IMG/VR virus record: IMGVR_UViG_3300025009_000408
Coordinates: 1 to 20,354 of that record
Strand: one strand, 5' to 3'
DNA: 20,354 nt
DNA from: a virus
Shown here: positions 1 through 7,091 of the stretch, one piece after another
Layout of the letters: every line of letters begins with the position of its first letter
Position numbering within the stretch: the first letter of the stretch is position 1
Program-made: the position numbers and the translations under genes
Notes under the pieces: generated by a model
Databases searched by the model: none
What the model was told of the DNA's origin: nothing
What the model saw: only the letters and a program-made list of their open reading frames with translations

Positions 1-590
1 TGAATCGTCGCTTCCCATCCAGCAGGGTTATCCGCGGTTCCGGTCTGCGTCAGTAGTAGCCACTTTAGGGCGCGTCCGGATGCTGATTGGAACGACGGGG
101 CAGACGACAGCAATACCGAATCTCGGGGTTCAACCGGCGCCGTAATCGGGACGGTGGGCTGTCGCACCGTTCGCCCTACCGCACCCGAGAGCATGGCGCC
201 GATGCGAATCTGCGAGCCGGTTAGAGCCTTGGACCAATCGCGACCGGCGAGGCTCCACACCTTGCGCAGCGCCCCGGTATTCGGGTCAATGCGTTCCTCT
301 AGCCTAACCTCGTCCACGAGCCCTAGAAACGGCGATGACGCGCGCCCCTTGGGTTGGTCGGGATTCGTCAAGGTCAGGTCAACCCAATCATCATCGCGGA
401 CGTATCGCTGTAGGGTTTCCGCAGTAGCGGCAGTCGCCTTTAGCGTGGCGCCCCAACTGCCTCCGCGGTCGATAGCGCGGCTACGGGATACGCTGGTGAT
501 TCCGCTAATGGGTAGGGGAACATTCGCGTCAAGGTTACGCGGTCGCAAATGGGGACGAATGGCAAGCCTGTAATCGGCGCGACTGAACAC
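1..590 (-). CDS. Probable baseplate/tail protein, 5' part (runs off the window)
   Basis: The minus-strand frame is free of stops from 659 to the left edge, giving at least 196 residues from the only standard start, GTG at 588-590. The protein begins VFSRADYRLAIRPHLRPRNL and continues with beta-rich, Arg/Asp-rich segments (LDANVPLPISGITSVS; GLVDEVRLEERID; VWSLAGRDWSKALTG). The pattern 'local field, small perturbation, operator on a hub' resembles baseplate-hub or late-control proteins of contractile tails, and its place after sheath, tube and chaperone genes fits. That family call is by style and context, not by a diagnostic motif. The start is uncertain: the GGAGG at 611-615 lies 20 nt before the GTG, and the codon only 2 nt after it is ATC (606-608). 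It could equally be another tail or baseplate component. The frame itself is secure because the plus-strand alternative here has no ribosome binding site and no recognisable product. Confidence 0.7.
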   Translation of the reverse strand, partial: MFSRADYRLAIRPHLRPRNLDANVPLPISGITSVSRSRAIDRGGSWGATLKATAATAETLQRYVRDDDWVDLTLTNPDQPKGRASSPFLGLVDEVRLEERIDPNTGALRKVWSLAGRDWSKALTGSQIRIGAMLSGAVGRTVRQPTVPITAPVEPRDSVLLSSAPSFQSASGRALKWLLLTQTGTADNPAGWEATI

Positions 591-659
591 CGGAAAAAAC
601 CCCGCGATTTCCTCCGTTACTGTGCGGGCTAATCTAGGTGGGGTAAAGGGACGGGGGTA

Positions 660-1265
660 TCAGTCGCGATTGCCTTCCGCAGCAATCTTCGCGGCGACTT
701 CGGCGGCCTTCGCGGGGTCAACGGGAACGAGTTTCCCCGCCTCACAGCGGTAGGCGACGTTCGGGAGGATGCCATCTTCGCCGACGTAGCCGATTACCTT
801 GCGGTAGCGAGTGCCCGACCACCACTTGATATCGATGGTGCCAGCGTACCCAGCCGTCGCCGTGCCAGCGTCCCCAGCCGTCGCCGTGCCCCCACAAATC
901 GCCCGATTTACCGAGCGAGCGCCGATGTATTCCGCGGCGCCGTATCGGGTTCCGCAGTAAACCACCGTCCCGCGCGGAAACTTGCATTTGCCAACCAATG
1001 CGCCCTGTCCTGTGCGGATATCCGACGCCAGGACTTCGACGACAAGCCACATGGCATACGGAGTCCACGACAGCAACCCGCCGTCACCCTCGCCCCACAA
1101 CAGGCCGCGCAAGCCGTGGCCACACTCGTAATCATCGCTCCAGTCGGGGCAATCAACCGGACCCATCTCCGGCCACTTGAATCCGTTGTAAGCGGTCATA
1201 TCTGCCGCGCACGTCCGCAGAACGAGAACGGTATCCGCCTTCGGGGTCTTGGTCTTGGTCGCCAT
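660..1265 (-). CDS. Phage protein with GTATAG repeats (DUF7666-like)
   Basis: A 201-aa product. The start is the ATG at 1263-1265 (MATKTKTPKADTV), chosen because GGGAGG sits 5-6 nt upstream; the frame extends further upstream without a ribosome binding site. The N-terminal two thirds has a pattern I recognise from many phage proteins of unknown function: DTVLVLRTCAADMTAYNGF, WPE.GPVDCPDW, then ECGHGLRGLLWGEGDGGLL and WLVVEV. Around residues 125-145 it has an 8-residue repeat (GTATAGDA, GTATAGYA) encoded by two 24-nt units, followed by a C-terminal section ending in an Ala/Lys helix. Homologues often carry longer runs of this repeat. No enzymatic motif is visible. The gene is separated from the chaperone genes by about 100 nt holding a possible promoter, so it may be an independently expressed moron rather than a virion part. 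The DUF number is from memory and should be checked. Confidence 0.8.
   Translation of the reverse strand: MATKTKTPKADTVLVLRTCAADMTAYNGFKWPEMGPVDCPDWSDDYECGHGLRGLLWGEGDGGLLSWTPYAMWLVVEVLASDIRTGQGALVGKCKFPRGTVVYCGTRYGAAEYIGARSVNRAICGGTATAGDAGTATAGYAGTIDIKWWSGTRYRKVIGYVGEDGILPNVAYRCEAGKLVPVDPAKAAEVAAKIAAEGNRD
838..885 (-). repeat. Two 24-nt direct repeat units inside the GTATAG-repeat gene
   Basis: On the plus strand the units start gtgccagcgt at 838 and 862 and differ at one visible position (a versus c). They encode the 8-residue repeat GTATAG[D/Y]A. In-frame tandem units like this can expand or contract. Confidence 0.85.
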
Positions 1266-1308
1266 CGGTTCCTCCCTTAAATCAAGCGCCCAACGCGCCG
1301 ATGGGGGT

Positions 1309-1337
1309 AGATTAGCCGGTAGCGAGAAACAAGTCAA
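1309..1337 (-). promoter_or_regulatory. Possible sigma70-like promoter before the GTATAG-repeat gene
   Basis: The minus strand reads TTGACT (1332-1337), a 17-nt spacer, then TAATCT (1309-1314), about 45 nt before the ATG at 1265. The -35 matches consensus at five of six positions. The -10 is poor, at three of six. It lies in the roughly 100-nt gap after the chaperone gene, where a promoter would be expected if the downstream gene is expressed on its own. Confidence 0.35.
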
Positions 1338-1366
1338 GGGGAAAGTTTCGGGGAAGATAAAACCTT

Positions 1367-1708
1367 TTACCTTACGGGGTTTGTCTGCGGATTCTCGCGC
1401 TGCAACTTGCGCTTCGCCAGTTCCTTGCGCCTCAGTTCCTCCACAATCCGCGCGTCCTCTGCGTCAAAGTCGTCGTCGCCTGTAACCGCGCCTGTGTCCA
1501 TTTCGCCGGTAGCCTCGCGTCGGCGTTGCTCCATTGCGCCCGCTTCCTCGTTGAATTCCTGCTCCCCTAGCGATTCCAGGTACCATCCTAGAGCCTCCGC
1601 GGGGACAATCGAGTCAATAGGCGCCCCCGTGTCAGACGCCATCAATCGGCAGGATTTCCACAAAGCATCCTCGCGCCTGCCCCTGGTCCTTGCCAGGGTC
1701 GCCGCGAA
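1367..1708 (-). CDS. Tail assembly chaperone, downstream frame (gpT-like), reached by frameshift
   Basis: This frame is in the +1 (equivalently -2) register relative to the upstream chaperone ORF. It is open from about 1757, giving an overlap of roughly 120 nt. The coordinates given start where a -2 shift at the T6 run would enter the frame, adding 113 residues to 134 from the first ORF for a fusion of about 247 aa. The C-terminal half is strongly charged (EEAGAMEQRRREATGE, DDDFDAEDARIVEELRRKEL), as in gpT-like tails of tail assembly chaperones. Independent starts exist (ATG at 1640-1642 and at 1721-1723), but neither has a convincing ribosome binding site. The usual role of the fusion is to chaperone the tape measure protein during tail assembly at low stoichiometry. 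That role is inferred from position after sheath and tube and from the two-frame layout. Confidence 0.7.
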   Translation of the reverse strand, partial: FAATLARTRGRREDALWKSCRLMASDTGAPIDSIVPAEALGWYLESLGEQEFNEEAGAMEQRRREATGEMDTGAVTGDDDFDAEDARIVEELRRKELAKRKLQRENPQTNPVR

Positions 1709-2108
1709 AAAAGGATTCCTCATGCTCAAGGCACTTCGCACCCAAAGCAACGGCTAGTTCCGAATCCAGTTTGTCAAGCCCGCGAGTCTTGAACCACTCC
1801 GGCGAATCCACAATCAAGCACTCGCAGCGGGCTAGGGCGTCGATTAGAACTTGGTCCGCAGGTCCAAACGCCTGCCACGGTAGACCGCCCGAATAGCGAG
1901 CCTTCGCGCGTGCCATAGCGGCCTTATCGGCAAGGCTAGGCGCCCTAATCGTAAATGCCCCTTCAAGCATTTCGCCCGTCTTGGTTTCATAGCGAACCAT
2001 CACGGACACTTCAACCTCGGATAGCGGCTTTTCGTCCTTGCCGGTATCCATCGCCTTCGCGTCCCCAAACCGTTGCGGGATTCCGCCGCGCTGAACCGTG
2101 GTAGCCAT
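1632..2108 (-). CDS. Tail assembly chaperone, upstream frame (gpG-like)
   Basis: A 158-aa product. The ATG at 2106-2108 is chosen because GGGGG lies 5 nt upstream; a TTG one codon earlier is also possible. The sequence has a variable N-terminus, a beta segment (VEVSVMVRYETKTGEMLEGAFTI is split over several strands), an AAMARAKARYSGG segment, and an acidic helical part ending ALARCECLIVDSPEWF. The 'aPeWf' ending with a following charged helix is typical of gpG-like chaperones of siphoviruses and myoviruses. It is the first gene after the tail tube. Normal termination is TGA at 1632-1634. Codons 133-134 form the TTT TTT frameshift site that would append the downstream frame. It is expected to act in the cytoplasm during tail assembly and not to be part of the virion. 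Family assignment is by position and pattern. Confidence 0.72.
   Translation of the reverse strand: MATTVQRGGIPQRFGDAKAMDTGKDEKPLSEVEVSVMVRYETKTGEMLEGAFTIRAPSLADKAAMARAKARYSGGLPWQAFGPADQVLIDALARCECLIVDSPEWFKTRGLDKLDSELAVALGAKCLEHEESFFRGDPGKDQGQARGCFVEILPIDGV
1681..1712 (-). promoter_or_regulatory. Programmed ribosomal frameshift signal: T6 slippery run, 8-nt spacer, hairpin
   Basis: In the upstream chaperone frame the codons TTT TTT (1712-1707) are followed by CGC. After an 8-nt spacer comes CCCTGG-CAAGGA-CCAGGG (1698-1681), a perfect 6-bp stem with a 6-nt loop. The downstream frame is entered by a -2 slip on the six T residues, or by a +1 slip in which tRNA-Phe moves from UUU to UUC. The spacer and stem geometry is what recoding sites normally show. 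Phage Mu is known to use a -2 shift for its chaperone, which makes the -2 reading plausible. Confidence 0.7.
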
Positions 2109-2151
2109 CAATTCCCCCTAGCAGTAATTTTGGAAGCGGTGAACATTGAGA

Positions 2152-2589
2152 TTAGGCGAGTTCCGACGTGTGCAGGAAGATACGGCCTTCCCAGGATGCG
2201 CCGTTGGCGCAGAGGCTTCGCGCGTCATAGCGGAAGTCTTCGCGCGACGGCATAAGCCCGCGAATTTCGTACATTGCCTTTCCCGAAACACGGTCATAGA
2301 TAACCGCCGTCATCTCGTCCCATGCCAGTAGCGCGCCTTCCTCGCCACCCGGCATCAAAGCCAACTGTACCATATCCTCGTCGAAAATGCGAACAAACGA
2401 GGCGTCCATCGTCACAGACTGCCCCATGAGGACAATCGCCTGTGTGATATCGCTGCCGCATTCGTTGTGCTTCATCAACTCGAACGAGCGGGTAGCGCCT
2501 ACTCCCGTCCCGTGTCCAACCTGCTTCCCGCCCATGTAGAACTTCGCGCGGGCGCCGTGAAAAATGCGCTTGCTAAGATTATCCGCCAT
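2152..2589 (-). CDS. Tail tube protein
   Basis: A 145-aa product starting MADNLSKRIFHGARAKF. GGGAGG lies 9 nt before the ATG. It follows the sheath gene directly and precedes the chaperone pair, the canonical place of the tail tube protein of contractile tails. The sequence is beta-rich, with ARAKFYMGGKQVGHGTGVGATRSFELMKHNE at the start and AVIYDRVSGKAMYEIRGL in the middle, and it is the right length for a tube monomer (about 140-170 aa). The product should polymerise as stacked hexamers inside the sheath. The 47-nt gap to the sheath gene contains a short inverted repeat (GTAAG/CTTAC) that may help separate the expression of these two abundant proteins. No catalytic motif is expected or seen. 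Confidence 0.8.
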   Translation of the reverse strand: MADNLSKRIFHGARAKFYMGGKQVGHGTGVGATRSFELMKHNECGSDITQAIVLMGQSVTMDASFVRIFDEDMVQLALMPGGEEGALLAWDEMTAVIYDRVSGKAMYEIRGLMPSREDFRYDARSLCANGASWEGRIFLHTSELA

Positions 2590-2636
2590 CGCGTCTATAC
2601 CTCCCGACGCAGCCCGTAAGCCGCGCCCTTACTTCG

Positions 2637-4715
2637 TTAGCCGGGCATCCGCATCACAGTAATCTTGTTGGGGAGCCACAGGTATTCCTCGGTGACGGCA
2701 ACCGTAACACCGACTAGAACCGTATTCCCCTTGTCAATCGCTGAAATGCTCTTGGGGTCATAGGCGCGAATCACGCCAGCGGAAATCTGTGCGTCCATTT
2801 CGTCGCGAACGGCGGACTTGATGATAGCGACAGGAACGGTGTTTTCCTCACCGACAAGCGCATCCATCTTTGCCTGTAGACCGTTGGCCGACATATTTAG
2901 GTACGAGTTAGCCGTGGTCGAACAATAGATGGGGTTGTTGTCAACGCCGTAAGTCGTCACGGCGCGCAGAACGCGAATCCCCTTGGTGGTCTTTTCCAGT
3001 AGGGTGTATCCGTTCGCAATCAGTTCTTCCTTGTTCGCCTGCACGGTCCAATTCGTCGCCGCGGCACCGGGGTAGTCGTGAACGTCAAGGACATCAACCG
3101 TCTTGCGCGTGATGCCCGTGCCCTGCCGACGCCCCGCCTCGATAGCAGCAACGGCTAGTGCGGCCCAATACGGCTCAAACGTTTCAACCTCGCCGTTTTC
3201 GTTCAGGTCATCGATTGGATTGCAGTACAGATTGACATTGCGATATGCCAAAGCGCTCCGGATGGCGTACAGTTGCCCGGCGCTTGTTCCTCGGCCGGTA
3301 GAACTCGGGACGCCAAGGTGGCTGTTGCATCCAAACCCGCCCTTGCCACTCATGTACTTGCAATGTTCCTTGACAAGCGCGTGGACGGCGGAATCAGACG
3401 ACAGCACGCAAACCGTATTCACGTCATAGGGTCCGCGGAGGGTCTGTAGCGCCTTGTCCCAATCGCCATTGGCGCCCGTGGACGCAACGCCATTGCCGCC
3501 GCCCGTCAGGTGCGTAGCAGTCGCCGGAAGCGTCGGAAGGCCCGTAGCAGCCGCGCCGCGGGTCAGAACGACAAGAGACTGCCCCGCGTTGACCTTTTCA
3601 ATGAAGTCATGCAGGTTGGCCGTCGCGGTGTATCCGGTAGTCACGATACTCTGCGTGGTCGTGGTATCCAACACAGACACCGCAAGCCCCGTGCGAACGG
3701 TCTGCAACGCACAGGAGAACCCGCGCGAGGCAAAGGCGTTGATTCGGTCGGCAACCTTGGCGATGGTGTTGTAGGCATTCGCGCCCGCCGCAGTCTTGTT
3801 CATCAGCGAGAAAGCGGAGCCCGAAACCAGCACGGGTCCGGTAAGGTCGGACAGGTCTAGCGCGGTCACATTCGACGGCGCATATCCGGTCTTGGCGGAA
3901 ACAGCATTGTCAAGGACTTCGATGCTTTCCGTGACACTGACGCCCGTATCCTTGCGAACATAGGTAATCCCGATATGCTTGGTAGAACCCTGGTCCGCGA
4001 ACCCGAAAGCCAACTTGCCATCCGCCTCGCCCGAATTGCCATCGAAAGCCATCCAAGACGACGGATTGAAAGAGGCGGTCCCGCCCGTAACGGTAAGGGT
4101 GAAGTCAATCGCGGTCGCAATCGCCCCGTTAGCCGCATTCGGCATGGTGGACAGGGTTAGGGCGGTCAGGACGACACCCGAGGGGGGGGTGCCGGCGGGA
4201 GCAACGTACTTCGCTAGATAGGCGGACAGTACGCCCGCGTTATCCACAACCTGCGCATCGTCAGTCAGCAGTTGCGCGGTGAACTTCTTTCCAATGCTCC
4301 CCGTACCCGCCTCAACCTGCACAGTCAGGTCATTGCCGTACAGTCCCCAATCCGCAGCCTTGGCGGTAGCGGCAACAGCCGCAGAATTAGACAGTTCGCC
4401 CGAAGCCTGGGTAGCGGGATTAGCGCGAACCAAAACCAGTTTGGCAAACCCGTCCGGCACCTTGGGGTCTGTACTCGGGGCAAAGGCGAACTTGCCCACC
4501 AAAGCCGCTTCCCGAGCGGGCAGGATGGAAGCCAAGTCAACCGCATTCTCGACAACGCGAGCCACATACGGTTCCCCGCCGCGGTCCGCCTCGTAAACCA
4601 ACGCACCAACGCCACGCGCAACAGCGGAAGGACCGGAAACCTTGCTAGCGTCCACCTCGGAAGGGGCGCCCGGCGTATATCGCGCCTGTCCATTCACCAA
4701 CAGAAAATCGGGCAT
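2637..4715 (-). CDS. Contractile tail sheath protein
   Basis: A 692-aa product beginning MPDFLLVNGQARYTPGAPSE. GGGAGG lies 5 nt before the ATG. The C-terminal 114 residues have the sheath signature: GIRVLRAVTTYG at about 579-590, a SYLNM segment, a helix (ESAV-like IIKSAVRDEMDAQ), then GVIRAYDPKSISAIDKGN and a terminal beta strand. The middle holds long beta-rich Gly/Thr/Ala segments that probably form protruding domains. The length is close to that of T4 gp18 and longer than P2-type sheaths. It should assemble around the tube and contract at infection. A run of eight C residues (plus-strand G at 4182-4189, coding Thr-Pro-Pro) lies in the protruding part; the frame is intact. It is preceded by the tail terminator-like gene and followed by the tube gene. 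Confidence 0.92.
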   Translation of the reverse strand: MPDFLLVNGQARYTPGAPSEVDASKVSGPSAVARGVGALVYEADRGGEPYVARVVENAVDLASILPAREAALVGKFAFAPSTDPKVPDGFAKLVLVRANPATQASGELSNSAAVAATAKAADWGLYGNDLTVQVEAGTGSIGKKFTAQLLTDDAQVVDNAGVLSAYLAKYVAPAGTPPSGVVLTALTLSTMPNAANGAIATAIDFTLTVTGGTASFNPSSWMAFDGNSGEADGKLAFGFADQGSTKHIGITYVRKDTGVSVTESIEVLDNAVSAKTGYAPSNVTALDLSDLTGPVLVSGSAFSLMNKTAAGANAYNTIAKVADRINAFASRGFSCALQTVRTGLAVSVLDTTTTQSIVTTGYTATANLHDFIEKVNAGQSLVVLTRGAAATGLPTLPATATHLTGGGNGVASTGANGDWDKALQTLRGPYDVNTVCVLSSDSAVHALVKEHCKYMSGKGGFGCNSHLGVPSSTGRGTSAGQLYAIRSALAYRNVNLYCNPIDDLNENGEVETFEPYWAALAVAAIEAGRRQGTGITRKTVDVLDVHDYPGAAATNWTVQANKEELIANGYTLLEKTTKGIRVLRAVTTYGVDNNPIYCSTTANSYLNMSANGLQAKMDALVGEENTVPVAIIKSAVRDEMDAQISAGVIRAYDPKSISAIDKGNTVLVGVTVAVTEEYLWLPNKITVMRMPG

Positions 4716-4740
4716 TGTTACCTCCCGGGGCTTTTCGCCC

Positions 4741-5397
4741 TTACCAATTAGGGTCCGTCGCAGGAACCATCAATCCGGTATTCCCGTCGTCATCCAAGAC
4801 TTCGCCTTCAATGCCCACTTCAATCGGCGCACCAACCGAATCCGAAGGCATCGAGACAGCCGTGGTCTGCATTCCGGGAATCTCCCAATACTGCCCGCGC
4901 GCCCATAGGTGTTCGGGCAGATACCGCGTATCCGGTGCCAAATCCTCGCAACCGGCATACAAAGCGCCTTCCAATCCCGCGGACTGGATGGCATCACGCC
5001 CGCCAAGAATCGCAGCCTTCACAAGCAGCGTATTCGTGCGGCAGGTATCCGGGTTGTCGGCATAGACGAAAACGCCGATTTTCTGCGAGAGTACGAAACC
5101 TAGAACCTCTCGCATAACCCCGTTAGAATCCTTGTATTCGCCAACGCTAGCGGCGGTCAAGTCTGCGTCTAGAGTTTCGCCCAACAGCACGACGCACCAA
5201 ACCGGCCAGGGGTCGGTAGAACGCGGGTATCCCAACTTGGGAGTCGGGGGGTGCGAGCGAAAGTCATTCCGATAGGCGGTAATCTCTGCGGGCGAATGCC
5301 CATCCAGCAATGTAAGCCAAGTCGCATCATCCGTCAGAAGTAACGCCTTGAACGCTTGCAGCACCCCTAGGACGGCTTTATCGGCTCCGGGTAGCAT
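4741..5397 (-). CDS. Putative tail terminator / neck protein
   Basis: A 218-aa product beginning MLPGADKAVLGVLQAFKAL. Its ATG lies 3 nt after the stop of the upstream neck gene, so the two are translationally coupled. The N-terminus is helical and is followed by mixed beta segments (WPVWCVVLLGETLDADLTA, VGVFVYADNPDTCRTNTLLVKAA is typical in style). The TNTLLVKAAILGGRD helix and surrounding strands resemble tail-terminator or tail-completion proteins that cap the tube and sheath below the connector. Its place immediately before the sheath gene fits this. There is no decisive motif, so the role comes mostly from gene order. Confidence 0.55.
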   Translation of the reverse strand: MLPGADKAVLGVLQAFKALLLTDDATWLTLLDGHSPAEITAYRNDFRSHPPTPKLGYPRSTDPWPVWCVVLLGETLDADLTAASVGEYKDSNGVMREVLGFVLSQKIGVFVYADNPDTCRTNTLLVKAAILGGRDAIQSAGLEGALYAGCEDLAPDTRYLPEHLWARGQYWEIPGMQTTAVSMPSDSVGAPIEVGIEGEVLDDDGNTGLMVPATDPNW

Positions 5398-5400
5398 TAT

Positions 5401-6261
5401 CTACGTCCTCCAAATTGCAGCCGCCAAATCGGAGACTGTGTCAGCAGCCTTACCCATCAGTCCGCGAGCCTGGAAACCGGGATGGGTCCAGTTAGGTCCG
5501 CCGGTATCCGACCGCATAGAATTAGGGTTGTCCGAAATCATGCGGAATGTTCCATAGGTGTTTTGAGGCTTCTTGCCGGTCGCGTCGGTTGTCTTGGTCA
5601 TACCTTGGTATAGGTTTGTCACATGGCGGTCCCTCAATTTCGGCACACCCAAGGCTTCCGCGTCTAGGGCACGCGACCCTCCCGCGTTCATTCTCATGTC
5701 GGTTGGTTTGCCCATGAAATTGCCGCGGACGATAGTTGGCTTCATCGCCCTGGCAGCCTTGGCAACATTCAGGGCAATCGAAGTCGCCATCAACTCGGAC
5801 ATCGGACCACCTTGCTTGCGGTAAGGCTCGCCAATCACAGAGGCGTTGCGACCCGTGGCACCGGGCATCATTTGGCGGAAGGGAATGGATAGGTAGCGGT
5901 GCCCGCCTTCCTTGATGACCTTGCCGCTCTTGCTGTAAATAGTCTTGCTTACCTTGGTCTTGCTGGACTTCAGCAGCGTATCCCGCAAATCCCAGGGTGC
6001 ATGTCCCCATTCGACCATGTTGGGGAAACTGCCGACAAGGGCAATATACCCAATCATAAACGGGCCTTGTAACTTGTACGTTTCCGCCTGAATCGCGCCC
6101 GTATAGGCACCTTCGGACGACTTCAATTCATTCTTGGCGATACTTAGCCAATTCGTGCGGACACCCTGCACGGTCGCGGCAAACTTCAACGCGAGGCTTA
6201 CAGGGTCAACCCCGAAAGCGCGCAACAGTCCCGCCCGGTCTGATAGGTCTAGCGGCTTCAT
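5401..6261 (-). CDS. Neck/tail completion protein (HK97 gp10-like)
   Basis: A 286-aa product. Its ATG overlaps the stop of the preceding gene as ATGA (6258-6261). Residues about 40-75 contain the WLSIAKNELKSSEGAYTGAI helix typical of HK97 gp10-like neck proteins. Near the C-terminus comes TFRMISDNP and then a NWTHPGFQARGL segment, matching the 'fRtiS...WvHPGi.gr.f' ending of that family. The middle (YSKSGKVIKEGGHRYLSIPFRQ) looks like an inserted beta region. Proteins of this family sit at the head-tail interface. The gene lies between the zinc-motif connector gene and the tail terminator-like gene, as expected. Confidence 0.65.
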   Translation of the reverse strand: MKPLDLSDRAGLLRAFGVDPVSLALKFAATVQGVRTNWLSIAKNELKSSEGAYTGAIQAETYKLQGPFMIGYIALVGSFPNMVEWGHAPWDLRDTLLKSSKTKVSKTIYSKSGKVIKEGGHRYLSIPFRQMMPGATGRNASVIGEPYRKQGGPMSELMATSIALNVAKAARAMKPTIVRGNFMGKPTDMRMNAGGSRALDAEALGVPKLRDRHVTNLYQGMTKTTDATGKKPQNTYGTFRMISDNPNSMRSDTGGPNWTHPGFQARGLMGKAADTVSDLAAAIWRT

Positions 6262-7091
6262 GCGCTAACCCCCGAGCATAGGACTTCCAATTGACATTGA
6301 ACCTGCACGGGGAGAATCTGATTGTATTCGTCCACGCTCTTGAAATTGCTACGGGTATCTCGTACCGCATGGCCGTAAGACGTGACGCGATACACAGGGC
6401 GACACTGATAGAGAATCGAGTAGGGCTTGCCGATACCGGGAGCGGTCCCGAGCGCATCGCCCTTCGCCCAATCAATTTTTCCAACGCCGTCGCTGTCATA
6501 GCCGGTAACGGTAAACACAACGTCAAAGTCTGTGCCGCGTACAAGGGGAGCCGTGGGCAGTCCGCCGCTATCGACCGTTCGGATATACTGAACGTCAATT
6601 GTCGCCACAGACCCATCCGCAAGGTTCACGTCCTTGGGGGCAATCGGGTAGGGCAGATAGGGAACGTCCTCATACCGAGCGCCCGCCCGCGTCAACAGCC
6701 GGGACATAGGCATCCGAGAGTCAAGCATCGTTAGCCGGTCCATGTTCGCCGGGCAATGCTCGCCCCGGATGGTCAATGTAACCTGCCCCTGGTCAACCTC
6801 CCCGAATTTCTCAAACGGGTCGTACTTGCGAGTCGCGCCCGCTGCCACGCCGCGCACAACCTGCAAATGGTGGTAATCCCATCCCTTGCCATGGCACACG
6901 GGGCAGTCAACGCGCGGAGCATTCTCGCCGTCAGCACGCAGGCACGGGCATTGCGTGGCGGATTCCCACAGGAAGCGCCCCGCATACTGCCAGATAGCGC
7001 GGTCTACTTCCTCGCTTTTCACCGGGGCGTTGGGGGTAAGTTTCTCCGGCCAGTCGATAGGGAGCCAGCCGTAGTCATTGATTCCGGCCAT
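6258..7091 (-). CDS. Head-tail connector/adaptor protein with a zinc-binding motif
   Basis: A 277-aa product starting MAGINDYGWLPIDWPEKL. The ATG directly abuts the TAG of the upstream gene, with GGAG about 10 nt before it. Cysteines at 48, 50, 63 and 66 (CPC...CPVCHGKG) form a small zinc-ribbon-like unit followed by aromatic and basic residues. The rest is beta-rich (QVTLTIRGEHCPANMDRLTM; VATIDVQYIRTVDS; DFDVVFTVTGYDSDGVGKIDW; RPVYRVTSYG). Such Cys pairs occur in a group of phage minor head/connector proteins encoded at this position. The likely role is in the neck, joining head and tail, with the zinc stabilising a short N-terminal domain. Function is inferred from order and the motif. Confidence 0.6.
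   Translation of the reverse strand: MAGINDYGWLPIDWPEKLTPNAPVKSEEVDRAIWQYAGRFLWESATQCPCLRADGENAPRVDCPVCHGKGWDYHHLQVVRGVAAGATRKYDPFEKFGEVDQGQVTLTIRGEHCPANMDRLTMLDSRMPMSRLLTRAGARYEDVPYLPYPIAPKDVNLADGSVATIDVQYIRTVDSGGLPTAPLVRGTDFDVVFTVTGYDSDGVGKIDWAKGDALGTAPGIGKPYSILYQCRPVYRVTSYGHAVRDTRSNFKSVDEYNQILPVQVQCQLEVLCSGVSA

Noticed and set aside
154-573. A 139-codon plus-strand open frame at the left end
   Set aside because: It lies opposite a stop-free minus-strand frame that continues off the window and reads like a tail protein. The plus-strand product is Arg/Ser-rich with no family resemblance.
660-662. TGA recoded as a sense codon, fusing the GTATAG-repeat gene to the left-end gene
   Set aside because: TGA is used as a true stop in several other genes here, with ATGA or TTGA coupling (17331, 13778, 6258), so general recoding is excluded. 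Local readthrough has no visible signal.
4182-4189. Run of eight G (C in the coding strand) in the sheath gene as a phase-variation tract
   Set aside because: The frame is intact across it and a core structural gene is an unlikely target of phase variation. It encodes Thr-Pro-Pro normally.
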